Source: Blastocatellia bacterium (GTDB taxonomy: Bacteria; Acidobacteriota; Blastocatellia; Pyrinomonadales; Pyrinomonadaceae). Taken from it: a stretch of 7,033 bases of DNA. The stretch is taken from the NCBI GenBank assembly GCA_013695195.1, contig JACDAY010000174.1, forward strand, positions 1 through 7,033. The letters run 5' to 3'. The notes under the pieces were generated by a model. It saw only the letters and a program-made list of their open reading frames with translations, did no database searches and was not told the origin of the DNA. The position numbers and the translations under genes are program-made. Shown piece after piece: positions 1-5,959 of this stretch (the stretch's first letter is position 1; each line of letters begins with the position of its first letter).

Positions 1-1
1 G

Positions 2-31
2 CGTTATTTGAAATTCTGGCGTTCGTTTTAG
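2..31 (+). CDS. possible 3' end of an upstream gene (partial)
   Basis: Frame 2 is open from the window edge and ends at a TAG (29-31), giving a last peptide RYLKFWRSF. It would stop 11 nt before the ATG of the next gene, a spacing typical of an operon. Nine residues are too few to identify a product. The alternative is that nothing is encoded here: frame 1 is also open through this stretch into the glycosyltransferase. Low confidence. Confidence 0.2.
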   Translation, partial: RYLKFWRSF

Positions 32-42
32 GCAATGTTCGT

Positions 43-783
43 ATGCAGCGGCCGGCAATTATCGTAATGACAAAAGTTCCGGGCTTCGCGGATGTAAAAA
101 CACGGCTTCGGCCGCTGTTGTCGGAGAGCCAATCTGCCGAGCTTGCCGGATGCTTTCTGACCGACACGATCACTAATCTCGCATCCGTTTTTGAACATCG
201 AGTTATCGCGTTTACACCCGATGACGGCCGCGAGTCGATAGAAACTGTCGTCGGCGGTGATATTTACATTCCGCAGGGCGACGGCGATCTTGGGCAGCGT
301 CTCGATGCGGCAATCGCGGAAGCATTTGAAATGGGATTTGGGCCGGTGCTCGTTATCGGCACGGACAGCCCGACACTGCCGCATGAATACTTGGCCCAAG
401 CATCCGGTCATTTGCAGTCGCATGAAGACGGCGTGGCTATCGGCCCGACCGACGACGGCGGATTTTATCTCATCGGAGTTTCGCGTCCGCGTGAAGGAAT
501 ATACGACGGCGTAACATGGAGCTCTGATAAAACTTGCGAACAGACCGTCGCCAATATCAAAAACATCGGCGATGTCGATCTGCTAGTCCTGCCGCGATGG
601 TATGACGTGGACGAACCCAAAGACCTTGAGCGTCTGATCGCTGAAATAGATTCAGACGAAGCCGCCCGTGATCGTGCCCCAACAACGAGTCGTTGGTTAA
701 CCGCAAATCAGAAGACCTTTGTTTCGGAGCTTCGAATCGTGAAGTTTTTCTTTTTCGGGATGATAAATTCTTCTCTGCTATAA
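43..783 (+). CDS. TIGR04282-type arsenosugar-biosynthesis glycosyltransferase (DUF2064, transferase 1)
   Basis: Cytoplasmic GT-A-fold, nucleotidyltransferase-like protein of the DUF2064 family. The TIGR04282 subgroup is found beside arsS and is thought to transfer or process a sugar nucleotide during arsenosugar formation; its exact reaction is not established. Visible motifs are IIVMTKVPG with the downstream VKTRL (residues 6-22), VLVIGTDSPTLP (102-113, the acidic metal/nucleotide site), GPTDDGGFYLIG (134-145), WSSD (159-162) and WYDVDEPKDLERL (186-198). The ATG at 43 puts the first beta strand right at the N-terminus, as in the family. The frame is open upstream to the window edge, so a longer start cannot be excluded. 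The family normally ends soon after the segment seen here as APTTSRWL (212-219). The last ~23 residues (from about 224, with KFFFFGMINSSLL) look unlike the rest and may be read-through into a rearranged 3' flank. The partner glycosyltransferase starts at 6786. Confidence 0.85.
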   Translation: MQRPAIIVMTKVPGFADVKTRLRPLLSESQSAELAGCFLTDTITNLASVFEHRVIAFTPDDGRESIETVVGGDIYIPQGDGDLGQRLDAAIAEAFEMGFGPVLVIGTDSPTLPHEYLAQASGHLQSHEDGVAIGPTDDGGFYLIGVSRPREGIYDGVTWSSDKTCEQTVANIKNIGDVDLLVLPRWYDVDEPKDLERLIAEIDSDEAARDRAPTTSRWLTANQKTFVSELRIVKFFFFGMINSSLL

Positions 784-788
784 ATTCG

Positions 789-816
789 TTGCAGCCCGTA
801 GGATTTTCGGTATAAT
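789..816 (+). promoter_or_regulatory. candidate sigma70-type promoter upstream of the peptidase gene
   Basis: TTGCAG (789-794) is followed after 16 nt by a consensus -10, TATAAT (811-816). The -35 matches the consensus at three of six positions. It lies just after the transferase 1 stop codon and would transcribe rightwards into the peptidase gene and the following cassette genes. The rest of 784-1043 shows no convincing ORF, no attI- or attC-like core site (no GTTRRRY) and no strong terminator. Confidence 0.4.
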
Positions 817-919
817 CAACCCGCAGATAGAGTGCTTATGCTGAATCGTTCTTCATAATACACGAAAATCGGACTTATGCGGAATGGTTCCGGTCAATCA
901 TAAGTTCGGCATCTTTCTG

Positions 920-947
920 TTGAAGTGTTGCATTAGAAAAATATATT
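920..947 (+). promoter_or_regulatory. weaker candidate promoter in an AT-rich leader
   Basis: TTGAAG (920-925), a 16-nt spacer and TATATT (942-947) lie in an AT-rich patch about 100 nt before the chosen peptidase start. The purine-rich AGAAAGGAA at 952-960 is a good ribosome-binding-like stretch, but it is not followed by an in-frame ATG at usable distance. Low confidence, since AT-rich DNA gives such matches by chance. Confidence 0.2.
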
Positions 948-1043
948 TTACAGAAAGGAATAAATCTCAATATTGAAATTTTTATTCACTGCGTTATCAA
1001 TCGGTTTGAACAATTGCCGGAAGCCCTTCGTTTATTCTTCAAT

Positions 1044-2540
1044 ATGGTGAAAGTACTTAAGAAAGTATCTCTCGTTGTATTCTTTTTGGCACTCGTCACA
1101 ACCACTTCCGCTGCCGAAAAAAATAAAACTTTTTATCGATTAACGATTGACGCGAGCAGTCCCCGCTTGCTCAAAGTCGAAGCGAATTTCGTTTTGCAGG
1201 ACAATTTGCTTTATATGGACGAAGCTGGTGCGGAACAGTTTCCGAAACACTGGGCTAACTTCGTTCAAAACGTCAAAATCAAAGACGCGGAAGGAAACTT
1301 GCTGGCTGTCGAAGAACTGCCCGACGCGCAGTGGAAAGTAAAATCCCCAATCAACCAAAAAATAACTTTGAGTTACGAAGTCGTTTTGAAGCACGACGAT
1401 TACGAATGGGCGGGCGGCATTGACGGCATCGCCTTCGCGCGTGATTGGGGCGTGTTTTATGCGGGGCGAACCTTTTTAATTTTGAACGGCAGGAAAAGAA
1501 ATAACATTGAAGTCGCGTTTTACATTCCGAAAAATTGGCGCGTGACCGCGCCTTGGGAACCGTTGAAAAATAAGAAGAATGTTTTTCTCGCCAAAAATCT
1601 GGCTGACCTTTCCGAATCAATATTTTTCGCCGGAACTCACGAGGAAATTTCCTTCAAAAGAAACAATTTCGAGCTTGTTTTCGCCCTCGGCGGAGAAGGT
1701 ATCGCCTCGCAGAAAGACGCTTATAAAAATCTGTCGCAGGGCGTGCTTGATTATTACATAAATCTGATGGGCAGAATCCCGAATCCGCCGCCTGACAACA
1801 AATTCAAAAAATCAATCGTTATCATCAACGCTGGAAAAGACGTAGACGGCGAGGTCATCGGAAATCATATCAGTCTGATTCTCGACCCGAACGGCGACCG
1901 TCAAACGCAGATGCTCGCCAAATTTATTTTCGCGCACGAATTTTTTCATCTCTGGAACGGCAAATCCATTAATGTCGCTTCATCCGGCGAAGAATGGTTC
2001 AAGGAAGGCGTAACGAACTATTACGCTTTGCAAGCTCTGCATCACACCGGCGCGATAACGGAAAAGGACTATTTCGATATGCTCAATAATTTGTTTTATA
2101 AGCGTTACTCGACCGATTCCGGTTTAGGCAAATCTTCGATGCGCGATGTCGCCGCAAGAGCGGAAAAGGATAAACATTGGGGGTTGATTTACGGCGGCGG
2201 TTTGTTCGTCGGAATTTGTCAGGATATTGCTATCAGGCAGAAAACCGCCAATCAAAAAAGCCTCGATAATTTGATGAAAAACTTTTTCAAAGAATATGGC
2301 GGCACGAACAAAACCTACACGACCGCCGACGTTCAGAAATCCCTGAATGCATTAGGCGAAAAAGACCAAGCGGATTTTTTCAAACAATATGTATTTGGCG
2401 TTGAGCGAGTCCCGATTGAGAAATGTTTGTCTTCGGCTGGATTAAACGTCCGAATAGAAAACGGCGAACTGCGAATTAGCAAAAAGGCTTCACCCGATAA
2501 ATTAGAAGAAGCAACACTAAAGGGAATATTAGGCAAATAG
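1044..2540 (+). CDS. secreted M61-like (gluzincin) metallopeptidase
   Basis: Predicted exported zinc aminopeptidase-like protein of 498 aa. The N-terminus is a clear signal peptide: basic MVKVLKK, hydrophobic core VSLVVFFLALV, then TTTSAA with likely cleavage at residues 23-24. An in-frame TTG at 1014 would add 10 residues ahead of the signal, so ATG 1044 is preferred; neither start has a good RBS. The zinc site HEFFHLWN (298-305) is followed by EEWFKEG (316-322). The spacing HExxH-X18-E (H298, H302, E321) fits gluzincins, and HxWN plus the WFxEGxTxYY pattern favours M61 (glycyl aminopeptidase type) over classic M1. The region before it (about 25-225) is beta-rich and fits the M61 N-terminal domain. 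The C-terminus is short, and I do not recognise the PDZ domain usual in longer M61 proteins. Codons are AAA/TTT-rich compared with the arsenic genes. The gene is followed after 38 nt by an attC-like site, as expected of a cassette gene. It has no obvious role in arsenic metabolism. Confidence 0.8.
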   Translation: MVKVLKKVSLVVFFLALVTTTSAAEKNKTFYRLTIDASSPRLLKVEANFVLQDNLLYMDEAGAEQFPKHWANFVQNVKIKDAEGNLLAVEELPDAQWKVKSPINQKITLSYEVVLKHDDYEWAGGIDGIAFARDWGVFYAGRTFLILNGRKRNNIEVAFYIPKNWRVTAPWEPLKNKKNVFLAKNLADLSESIFFAGTHEEISFKRNNFELVFALGGEGIASQKDAYKNLSQGVLDYYINLMGRIPNPPPDNKFKKSIVIINAGKDVDGEVIGNHISLILDPNGDRQTQMLAKFIFAHEFFHLWNGKSINVASSGEEWFKEGVTNYYALQALHHTGAITEKDYFDMLNNLFYKRYSTDSGLGKSSMRDVAARAEKDKHWGLIYGGGLFVGICQDIAIRQKTANQKSLDNLMKNFFKEYGGTNKTYTTADVQKSLNALGEKDQADFFKQYVFGVERVPIEKCLSSAGLNVRIENGELRISKKASPDKLEEATLKGILGK

Positions 2541-2566
2541 TCTGTTGAATTATAACTGACAACAGA
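2541..2566 (+). other. small stem-loop just after the peptidase stop codon
   Basis: TCTGTTG (2541-2547) and CAACAGA (2560-2566) form a perfect 7-bp inverted repeat with a 12-nt AT-rich loop directly after the stop codon. No T-run follows, so it is not a canonical intrinsic terminator. It may stabilise the mRNA 3' end or be chance. Confidence 0.3.
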
Positions 2567-2578
2567 TAATCACGCGCT

Positions 2579-2695
2579 GCCGAACAAATCCTACCATTGG
2601 ACGTGAGGGCGAAACAGCGACTTTCTTTTGGCGTTGTCTTTTAACTCAGAGTTGCGTGTAATCGGTTTCGCCCCACGTCAATTCAATCGTTGGGC
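2579..2695 (+). repeat. integron attC-type recombination site (complete)
   Basis: This 117-bp element has the layout of an attC site. R'' is GCCGAAC (2579-2585; consensus RYYYAAC, one mismatch). L'' is TTGGACGTG (2597-2605). L' is CACGTCAA (2674-2681) and R' is GTTGGGC (2689-2695; consensus GTTRRRY). L'' pairs with L' leaving one unpaired G, the extrahelical base that orients folded attC sites. The stem continues as GGGCGAAAC (2607-2615) against GTTTCGCCC (2664-2672), with one more bulged A. The middle (about 2618-2661) is variable and contains a small AACT/AGTT hairpin. The length is within the known attC range. The element sits 38 nt after the peptidase stop and just before the next ORF, as a cassette site should. 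The left spacer is about 5 nt longer than usual, which may lower its activity. The stretch 2597-2617 recurs exactly at 3213-3233. Confidence 0.8.
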
Positions 2696-2710
2696 GGCTA
2701 TCGGTAATTT

Positions 2711-3175
2711 ATGATGCGTAGAGGAAATCAATGGTTAAAATTAGGCGGCATCCTTAGCTTTGTCGTCGCACTTCTGCATCTTGTCATTATTTTCGTCGGT
2801 GCGCCGGCTTACAGATATTTCGGCGCGCCTGAAGGATATGCAAGAGCAGCAGAATCTGGTTCGGCTTCTCCTGGGATGCGGACGTTAGTCTTGGTAACCA
2901 TTTTTGCCATCTGGGGTTTGTATGCTTTTTCGGGCGCGGGAGTAATTCGTCGGCTGCCGCTTTTGAGAATTGCTTTGTTGTTGATAGGCATAATTTACAC
3001 GCTTCGCGGAGTCTTCGTTTTTCAGCAAATCTTTCAGACACTTACATCTTCGGAGCAGGTTGAGCCGCGTAAAATCGTATTTTCTCTTGTTTCGCTGATA
3101 ATTGGTTTAGCCTATCTTATCGGAACGGTCATAAATTGGAGAAACTTTCGCGCAAGCAACCGTGAGAGAAAATAA
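2711..3175 (+). CDS. cassette-borne four-helix membrane protein of unknown function
   Basis: A 154-aa protein with four likely transmembrane helices at about 10-30, 58-77, 82-104 and 122-142, plus a basic C-terminus (NWRNFRASNRERK). The loop after helix 1 carries GAPAYRYFGAPEGYARAAESG (29-49 in part), and helices 2-3 are joined by SGAGVIRRLPLLR. I recognise the pattern only as an uncharacterised inner-membrane protein type and give no function. The start is an ATGATG doublet (2711 and 2714) with a weak upstream RBS; either codon could be used. It starts 22 nt inside the predicted cassette and ends 24 nt before the next attC half-site, which is the compact fit usual for cassette genes. It has no visible arsenic ligands: no cysteine is present. 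Confidence 0.75.
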   Translation: MMRRGNQWLKLGGILSFVVALLHLVIIFVGAPAYRYFGAPEGYARAAESGSASPGMRTLVLVTIFAIWGLYAFSGAGVIRRLPLLRIALLLIGIIYTLRGVFVFQQIFQTLTSSEQVEPRKIVFSLVSLIIGLAYLIGTVINWRNFRASNRERK

Positions 3176-3199
3176 GTGGCGTGTTTCGGTGAAGCCGCC

Positions 3200-3279
3200 G
3201 CCCAACAAATCGTTGGACGTGAGGGCGAAACAGTTACGTTGTTATCGCATTGCGTAGTTACTTTCAGCTTGCGTGTAAT
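3200..3279 (+). repeat. truncated second attC-type site (left half and middle only)
   Basis: R'' is a perfect GCCCAAC (3200-3206). It is followed by the 6-nt spacer AAATCG and the L''-side arm 3213-3233, which is identical over 21 nt to 2597-2617. After a middle of almost the same length as in the first site (46 versus 45 nt), both share TTGCGTGTAAT (3269-3279 and 2652-2662). The similarity then stops abruptly. The expected right arm (a counterpart of GTTTCGCCCC, CACGTCAA and GTTGGGC) is missing, so this copy cannot fold into a complete attC and is probably inactive. Confidence 0.7.
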
Positions 3280-3358
3280 ATGAAATATTTAATTAAAATT
3301 GTGACATGGGTGGGAATCGACGTGTTTTCGAACCGGACCTTCATGTAAAATTATAGAT
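3280..3358 (+). promoter_or_regulatory. AT-rich leader of the arsM operon
   Basis: This 79-nt stretch separates the broken attC from arsM. It holds an AT-rich patch with the palindromes AAATATTT (3283-3290) and TTTAATTAAA (3288-3297). A -10-like TAAAAT at 3346-3351 lies only 7 nt before the arsM ATG. If that hexamer is used, the message would be leaderless or nearly so, which fits the lack of an RBS before 3359. The -35 is poor (TTTTCG at 3325, 15-nt spacer). No convincing ArsR-type operator was seen. Confidence 0.3.
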
Positions 3359-4513
3359 ATGAACGATATTGAGATTGCGGTGCGAAGCCGTTATGGAGCA
3401 GCGGCACGGCTAAAAGAGGAGGCATTGTGCCGTCCGGTTGAATATAATCCACAGTATTTGAAGATATTACCCGATGAAATAATCGAGCGCGACTATGGAT
3501 GCGGCGATCCGTCGAGATTTGTGAAAACGGGCGAAACCGTTCTCGATCTAGGGTCGGGCGGCGGAAAGATTTGTTATATCGCATCTCAAATTGTCGGCGA
3601 ATCGGGCAGAGTGATCGGCGTTGACACCAATAAGGAAATGCTGGCGCTCGCAAACAAATATCGGGGCGAAATGGCGCGGAAGATGGGTTACGGAAATGTG
3701 GAATTTCTTTACGGAAAAATTCAGGATTTGAAATTTAATCTGAGTTTGGTTGACGCGCACTTACGCGAAAACCCGATCAAAACGGCTGATGATCTATTCG
3801 CTTACGAATCGTTTATAACCGAAACTAAAGCCGAAAAGCCCTTGATTGCAGATGATTCGATGGACGTCATTTTGTCGAACTGTGTCTTGAATCTGGTCAA
3901 GTCCGACGATAAGGAGCAGATGTTTCAGGAGATGTTCCGGGTCTTAAAACGCGGCGGGCGTGTTGCGATCTCGGATATTGTTGCGGATGAGGATGTTCCG
4001 GAGCATCTTCAGAGCGATCGCGAACTGTGGTCAGGCTGCATTTCGGGAGCATTTCGCGAAGACCTGTTTCTGGAGGCGTTTGAACGTGCTGGGTTTTACG
4101 GGATCGAGATTGTAAAACGCGATGAAAAGCCGTGGCGTGTGGTCGAGGGAATAGAATTCCGCTCTGTAACCATTACTGCTTTTAAGGGCAAACAGGGAGC
4201 GTGTTGGGAACGCAATCAATCGGTGATCTATAAAGGCCCGTGGAAAAGAGTGATTGACGACGACGGCCACATTCTCGAACGCGGGCAGCGGATGGCGGTA
4301 TGCGACAAGACGTTTCAGATATACGGCAAAGCGCCGTATGCCGAGCAGATAATCGCAATCGAGCCAATTGAAAATATCGAGCTTTCGGATGCCGCGGAAT
4401 TTGACTGCAAACGAACCGCAAAGCGAAATCCGCGAGAATCGAAAGGCCTGGAATACAACATCACGGATTTGTCAGGCGCCCGATGCTGCGAACCGGGGAG
4501 TGATTGTTGTTAG
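3359..4513 (+). CDS. arsM: ArsM arsenite S-adenosylmethionine methyltransferase
   Basis: A cytoplasmic SAM-dependent methyltransferase of 384 aa that methylates As(III) stepwise towards dimethylarsenic. Here the product would feed ArsS. The N-terminus VRSRYGAAA is typical of ArsM. SAM motif I is VLDLGSGGGK (61-70), followed by VIGVDTNKEM (85-94). Four cysteines at 48 (DYGCGD), 72 (KICYIA), 175 (SNCVLNLV) and 227 (LWSGCISGAF) match the spacing of the four catalytic or arsenic-binding cysteines known from algal ArsM. The insert at about 130-165 (LSLVDAHLREN and onward) is common in the long bacterial subgroup, and the C-terminal domain carries further cysteines at 282, 315 and 350. The protein ends in a cysteine-rich tail, CCEPGSDCC (376-384), a likely thiol/metalloid-binding element. 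ATG 3359 has no clear RBS. The next gene follows after 32 nt on the same strand. Confidence 0.93.
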   Translation: MNDIEIAVRSRYGAAARLKEEALCRPVEYNPQYLKILPDEIIERDYGCGDPSRFVKTGETVLDLGSGGGKICYIASQIVGESGRVIGVDTNKEMLALANKYRGEMARKMGYGNVEFLYGKIQDLKFNLSLVDAHLRENPIKTADDLFAYESFITETKAEKPLIADDSMDVILSNCVLNLVKSDDKEQMFQEMFRVLKRGGRVAISDIVADEDVPEHLQSDRELWSGCISGAFREDLFLEAFERAGFYGIEIVKRDEKPWRVVEGIEFRSVTITAFKGKQGACWERNQSVIYKGPWKRVIDDDGHILERGQRMAVCDKTFQIYGKAPYAEQIIAIEPIENIELSDAAEFDCKRTAKRNPRESKGLEYNITDLSGARCCEPGSDCC

Positions 4514-4545
4514 AAAAATTGTTGCCGCCTTTTCGAATAAAATTT

Positions 4546-4875
4546 ATGCACTACTACAATGAAGAAGACCTGAGTCGTTTCGGAGATATTGCAAAATACA
4601 AACCCGAACTATTTGAGAAATTCATGGCCTGGTACGGGGCTTGTCAGGAAGAAGGCGAGCTGACGAAACGCGAAAAAGCGCTTATCGGGCTGGCGGTCGC
4701 GGTAACGGTTCAGTGTCCGTACTGCATCGACGCATTTACCAGCTCGTGCCTGGAAAACGGCTCAAACATGGAGCAAATGACCGAATCGATCCATCTCGCT
4801 TCGGCGATTCGCGGCGGCGCAAGCCTGATTCACGGCATCCAATCGCACAACGCCCACGACAAGGTGTCGATGTAG
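4546..4875 (+). CDS. arsenosugar-biosynthesis-associated AhpD/CMD-like protein (CPYC)
   Basis: A 109-aa single-domain protein of the carboxymuconolactone decarboxylase/AhpD superfamily, of the peroxidase-like type found beside arsS. The redox pair is CPYC (C57, C60) in VQCPYCIDAF. LTKREKALIGLAVA (39-52) and HLASAIRGGASLIHG (83-97) are the usual family helices. AhpD has a relay histidine four residues after the second cysteine; here it is Phe64, so a different thiol chemistry is likely. The role is not established. Reducing a pentavalent dimethylarsenic species for ArsS, or protecting the radical enzyme, are inferences. I chose ATG 4546 because MHYYNEEDLSRFGDI matches the family N-terminus. 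A TTG at 4504, inside the end of arsM, would only add an unlikely 14-residue extension. The stop codon directly abuts the earliest possible arsS start. Confidence 0.85.
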   Translation: MHYYNEEDLSRFGDIAKYKPELFEKFMAWYGACQEEGELTKREKALIGLAVAVTVQCPYCIDAFTSSCLENGSNMEQMTESIHLASAIRGGASLIHGIQSHNAHDKVSM

Positions 4876-4893
4876 TTGGTTAAGTTCTTCACT

Positions 4894-5895
4894 ATGCAAG
4901 CAGGGGTTCAGATTGAAAGAAAGGGTGCGCGTACGTTTCCGCGTTCACCGATAAGTTTTCAGGAAAAGCTCGGGCCGGTAGAATTGCGCTCATTGGCGAT
5001 CGAGACGCTTCAGGTCAATGTTGGCAAGCTCTGCAATCAAGCATGCAAGCATTGCCACGTCGATGCGTCGCCGACGCGGACGGAAATAATGCCGCGTGAA
5101 GTCGTCGATGCCTGTTTGCAGGCGCTTCACGAATTCAACATACCGACACTCGATATTACGGGCGGAGCTCCTGAATTGATACCGGACTTCCGATACTTTG
5201 TCACAGAAGCGCGAGCGATCCGAGCGAATGTGATCGTGCGTCATAATCTGACCGTAATGCACGAGGAAGGTCAGGAAGAACTGCCGCAATTCTTTGCCGA
5301 AAACCGCGTGGAGGTGGTTTCTTCGCTTCCGTATTTCAATGCCGCGAAAACCGATAGCCAACGCGGAACGGGTGTTTTCGATAAGAGTATCGAGGCGCTG
5401 AGAAGACTGAACGATGTCGGATTCGGCTTGGAAAACGGGTTGACGTTGAATCTGGTTTACAATCCCGTCGGTGCCTTTCTGCCGCCCGATCAGGCGTCGA
5501 TCGAGGGCGATTTCAAGCGCGAATTGATGGCTCGTTACGGCATTTCATTCAACAGTCTTTTTACTATAACCAATATGCCCATCGCGCGTTTTCTCGATTG
5601 GCTCCGCCGGTCGGGTAACGAAACGCATTATATGTCGAAGCTCGTAAATGCCTTTAATCCGGCGACGGTCGATGGTCTAATGTGCCGCAATCTAATAAGC
5701 GTCGATTGGACAGGCCGGTTGTCTGACTGCGATTTTAATCAAATGCTGGACATGCCATTGGCCGACGGATTGCCGCAAACAATTTTCGATTTCAAGTTGG
5801 AAAGGCTGTCCGAGCGACGCATCGTTACAGCCGATCACTGTTTCGGCTGCACGGCCGGTGCCGGCTCGTCGTGCGGCGGTGCGGTAGCTGGCTGA
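4894..5895 (+). CDS. arsS: ArsS arsenosugar biosynthesis radical SAM protein
   Basis: A radical SAM enzyme of 333 aa. ArsS proteins join dimethylarsenic to the 5'-deoxyadenosyl moiety of SAM, forming the nucleoside precursor of arsenosugars. The [4Fe-4S]-SAM motif CxxxCxxC appears as LCNQACKHCHVDASP (cysteines 47, 51, 54), preceded by the family-typical TLQVNVGK (38-45). DITGGAPEL (87-95) is the SAM-binding GGxPE segment. The C-terminal part has MCRN (C264), SDCDFNQML (C279) and the hallmark HCFGCTAGAGSSCGGA (C316, C319, C327), a cysteine-rich module likely to hold a second cluster or bind arsenic. A TTG at 4876, directly after the preceding stop, would add MVKFFT; ATG 4894 is preferred, but the start is uncertain. 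It lies within 18 nt of the AhpD-like gene and is clearly in the same operon. Confidence 0.93.
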   Translation: MQAGVQIERKGARTFPRSPISFQEKLGPVELRSLAIETLQVNVGKLCNQACKHCHVDASPTRTEIMPREVVDACLQALHEFNIPTLDITGGAPELIPDFRYFVTEARAIRANVIVRHNLTVMHEEGQEELPQFFAENRVEVVSSLPYFNAAKTDSQRGTGVFDKSIEALRRLNDVGFGLENGLTLNLVYNPVGAFLPPDQASIEGDFKRELMARYGISFNSLFTITNMPIARFLDWLRRSGNETHYMSKLVNAFNPATVDGLMCRNLISVDWTGRLSDCDFNQMLDMPLADGLPQTIFDFKLERLSERRIVTADHCFGCTAGAGSSCGGAVAG

Positions 5896-5959
5896 TAGGC
5901 GGAAACGCGCATCTAACGAGAATGCAATCGAACGGCGGAGCTCAAACGATTTCGAAGCA

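Larger units (their letters stand above)
2690..3279 (+). mobile_element. putative integron gene cassette with damaged 3' site
   Basis: Integrase cleaves between G and TT in GTTRRRY, so the cassette would begin at 2690. It contains one ORF (2711-3175) in the same orientation as the attC sites, followed after 24 nt by the left half of a second attC. The right half, including the core site that would mark the cassette's 3' junction, is absent. The end at about 3279 is therefore where similarity to the first site stops, not a true recombination boundary. The peptidase gene plus the 2579-2695 site would be the preceding cassette, but no left boundary could be found for it. No intI gene is present in this window. 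Confidence 0.6.

Noticed and set aside
1014..1043. TTG start at 1014 for the peptidase, giving a 508-aa protein.
   Set aside because: The extra ten residues (MPEALRLFFN) would precede an otherwise ideal signal peptide that begins with MVKVLKK at 1044, and the TTG has no RBS.
2541..2566. Intrinsic terminator after the peptidase gene.
   Set aside because: The stem is only 7 bp with three G-C pairs and no T-run follows, so it is listed only as a stem-loop.
2579..2695. REP/BIME-type or IS200/IS605 end palindrome as an alternative for the repeated element.
   Set aside because: The bulged G within the L box, the R box sequences GTTGGGC and GCCCAAC and the ORF-end placement fit attC better, and no transposase is nearby.
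3316..3336. A third, degenerate copy of the attC left arm (shares GACGTG and CGAA in order with 2597-2617).
   Set aside because: Only about 13 of 21 positions match by eye, and there is no R'' box before it and no partner arm after it. It could be decayed cassette DNA or chance.
3305..3345. tRNA 3'-end-like sequence on the - strand (GGTTCGAA and GTCGATTCCCACC resemble T-arms).
   Set aside because: The bases flanking the supposed T-loop do not pair and no acceptor, anticodon or D arm could be found, so no tRNA or tRNA remnant is supported.
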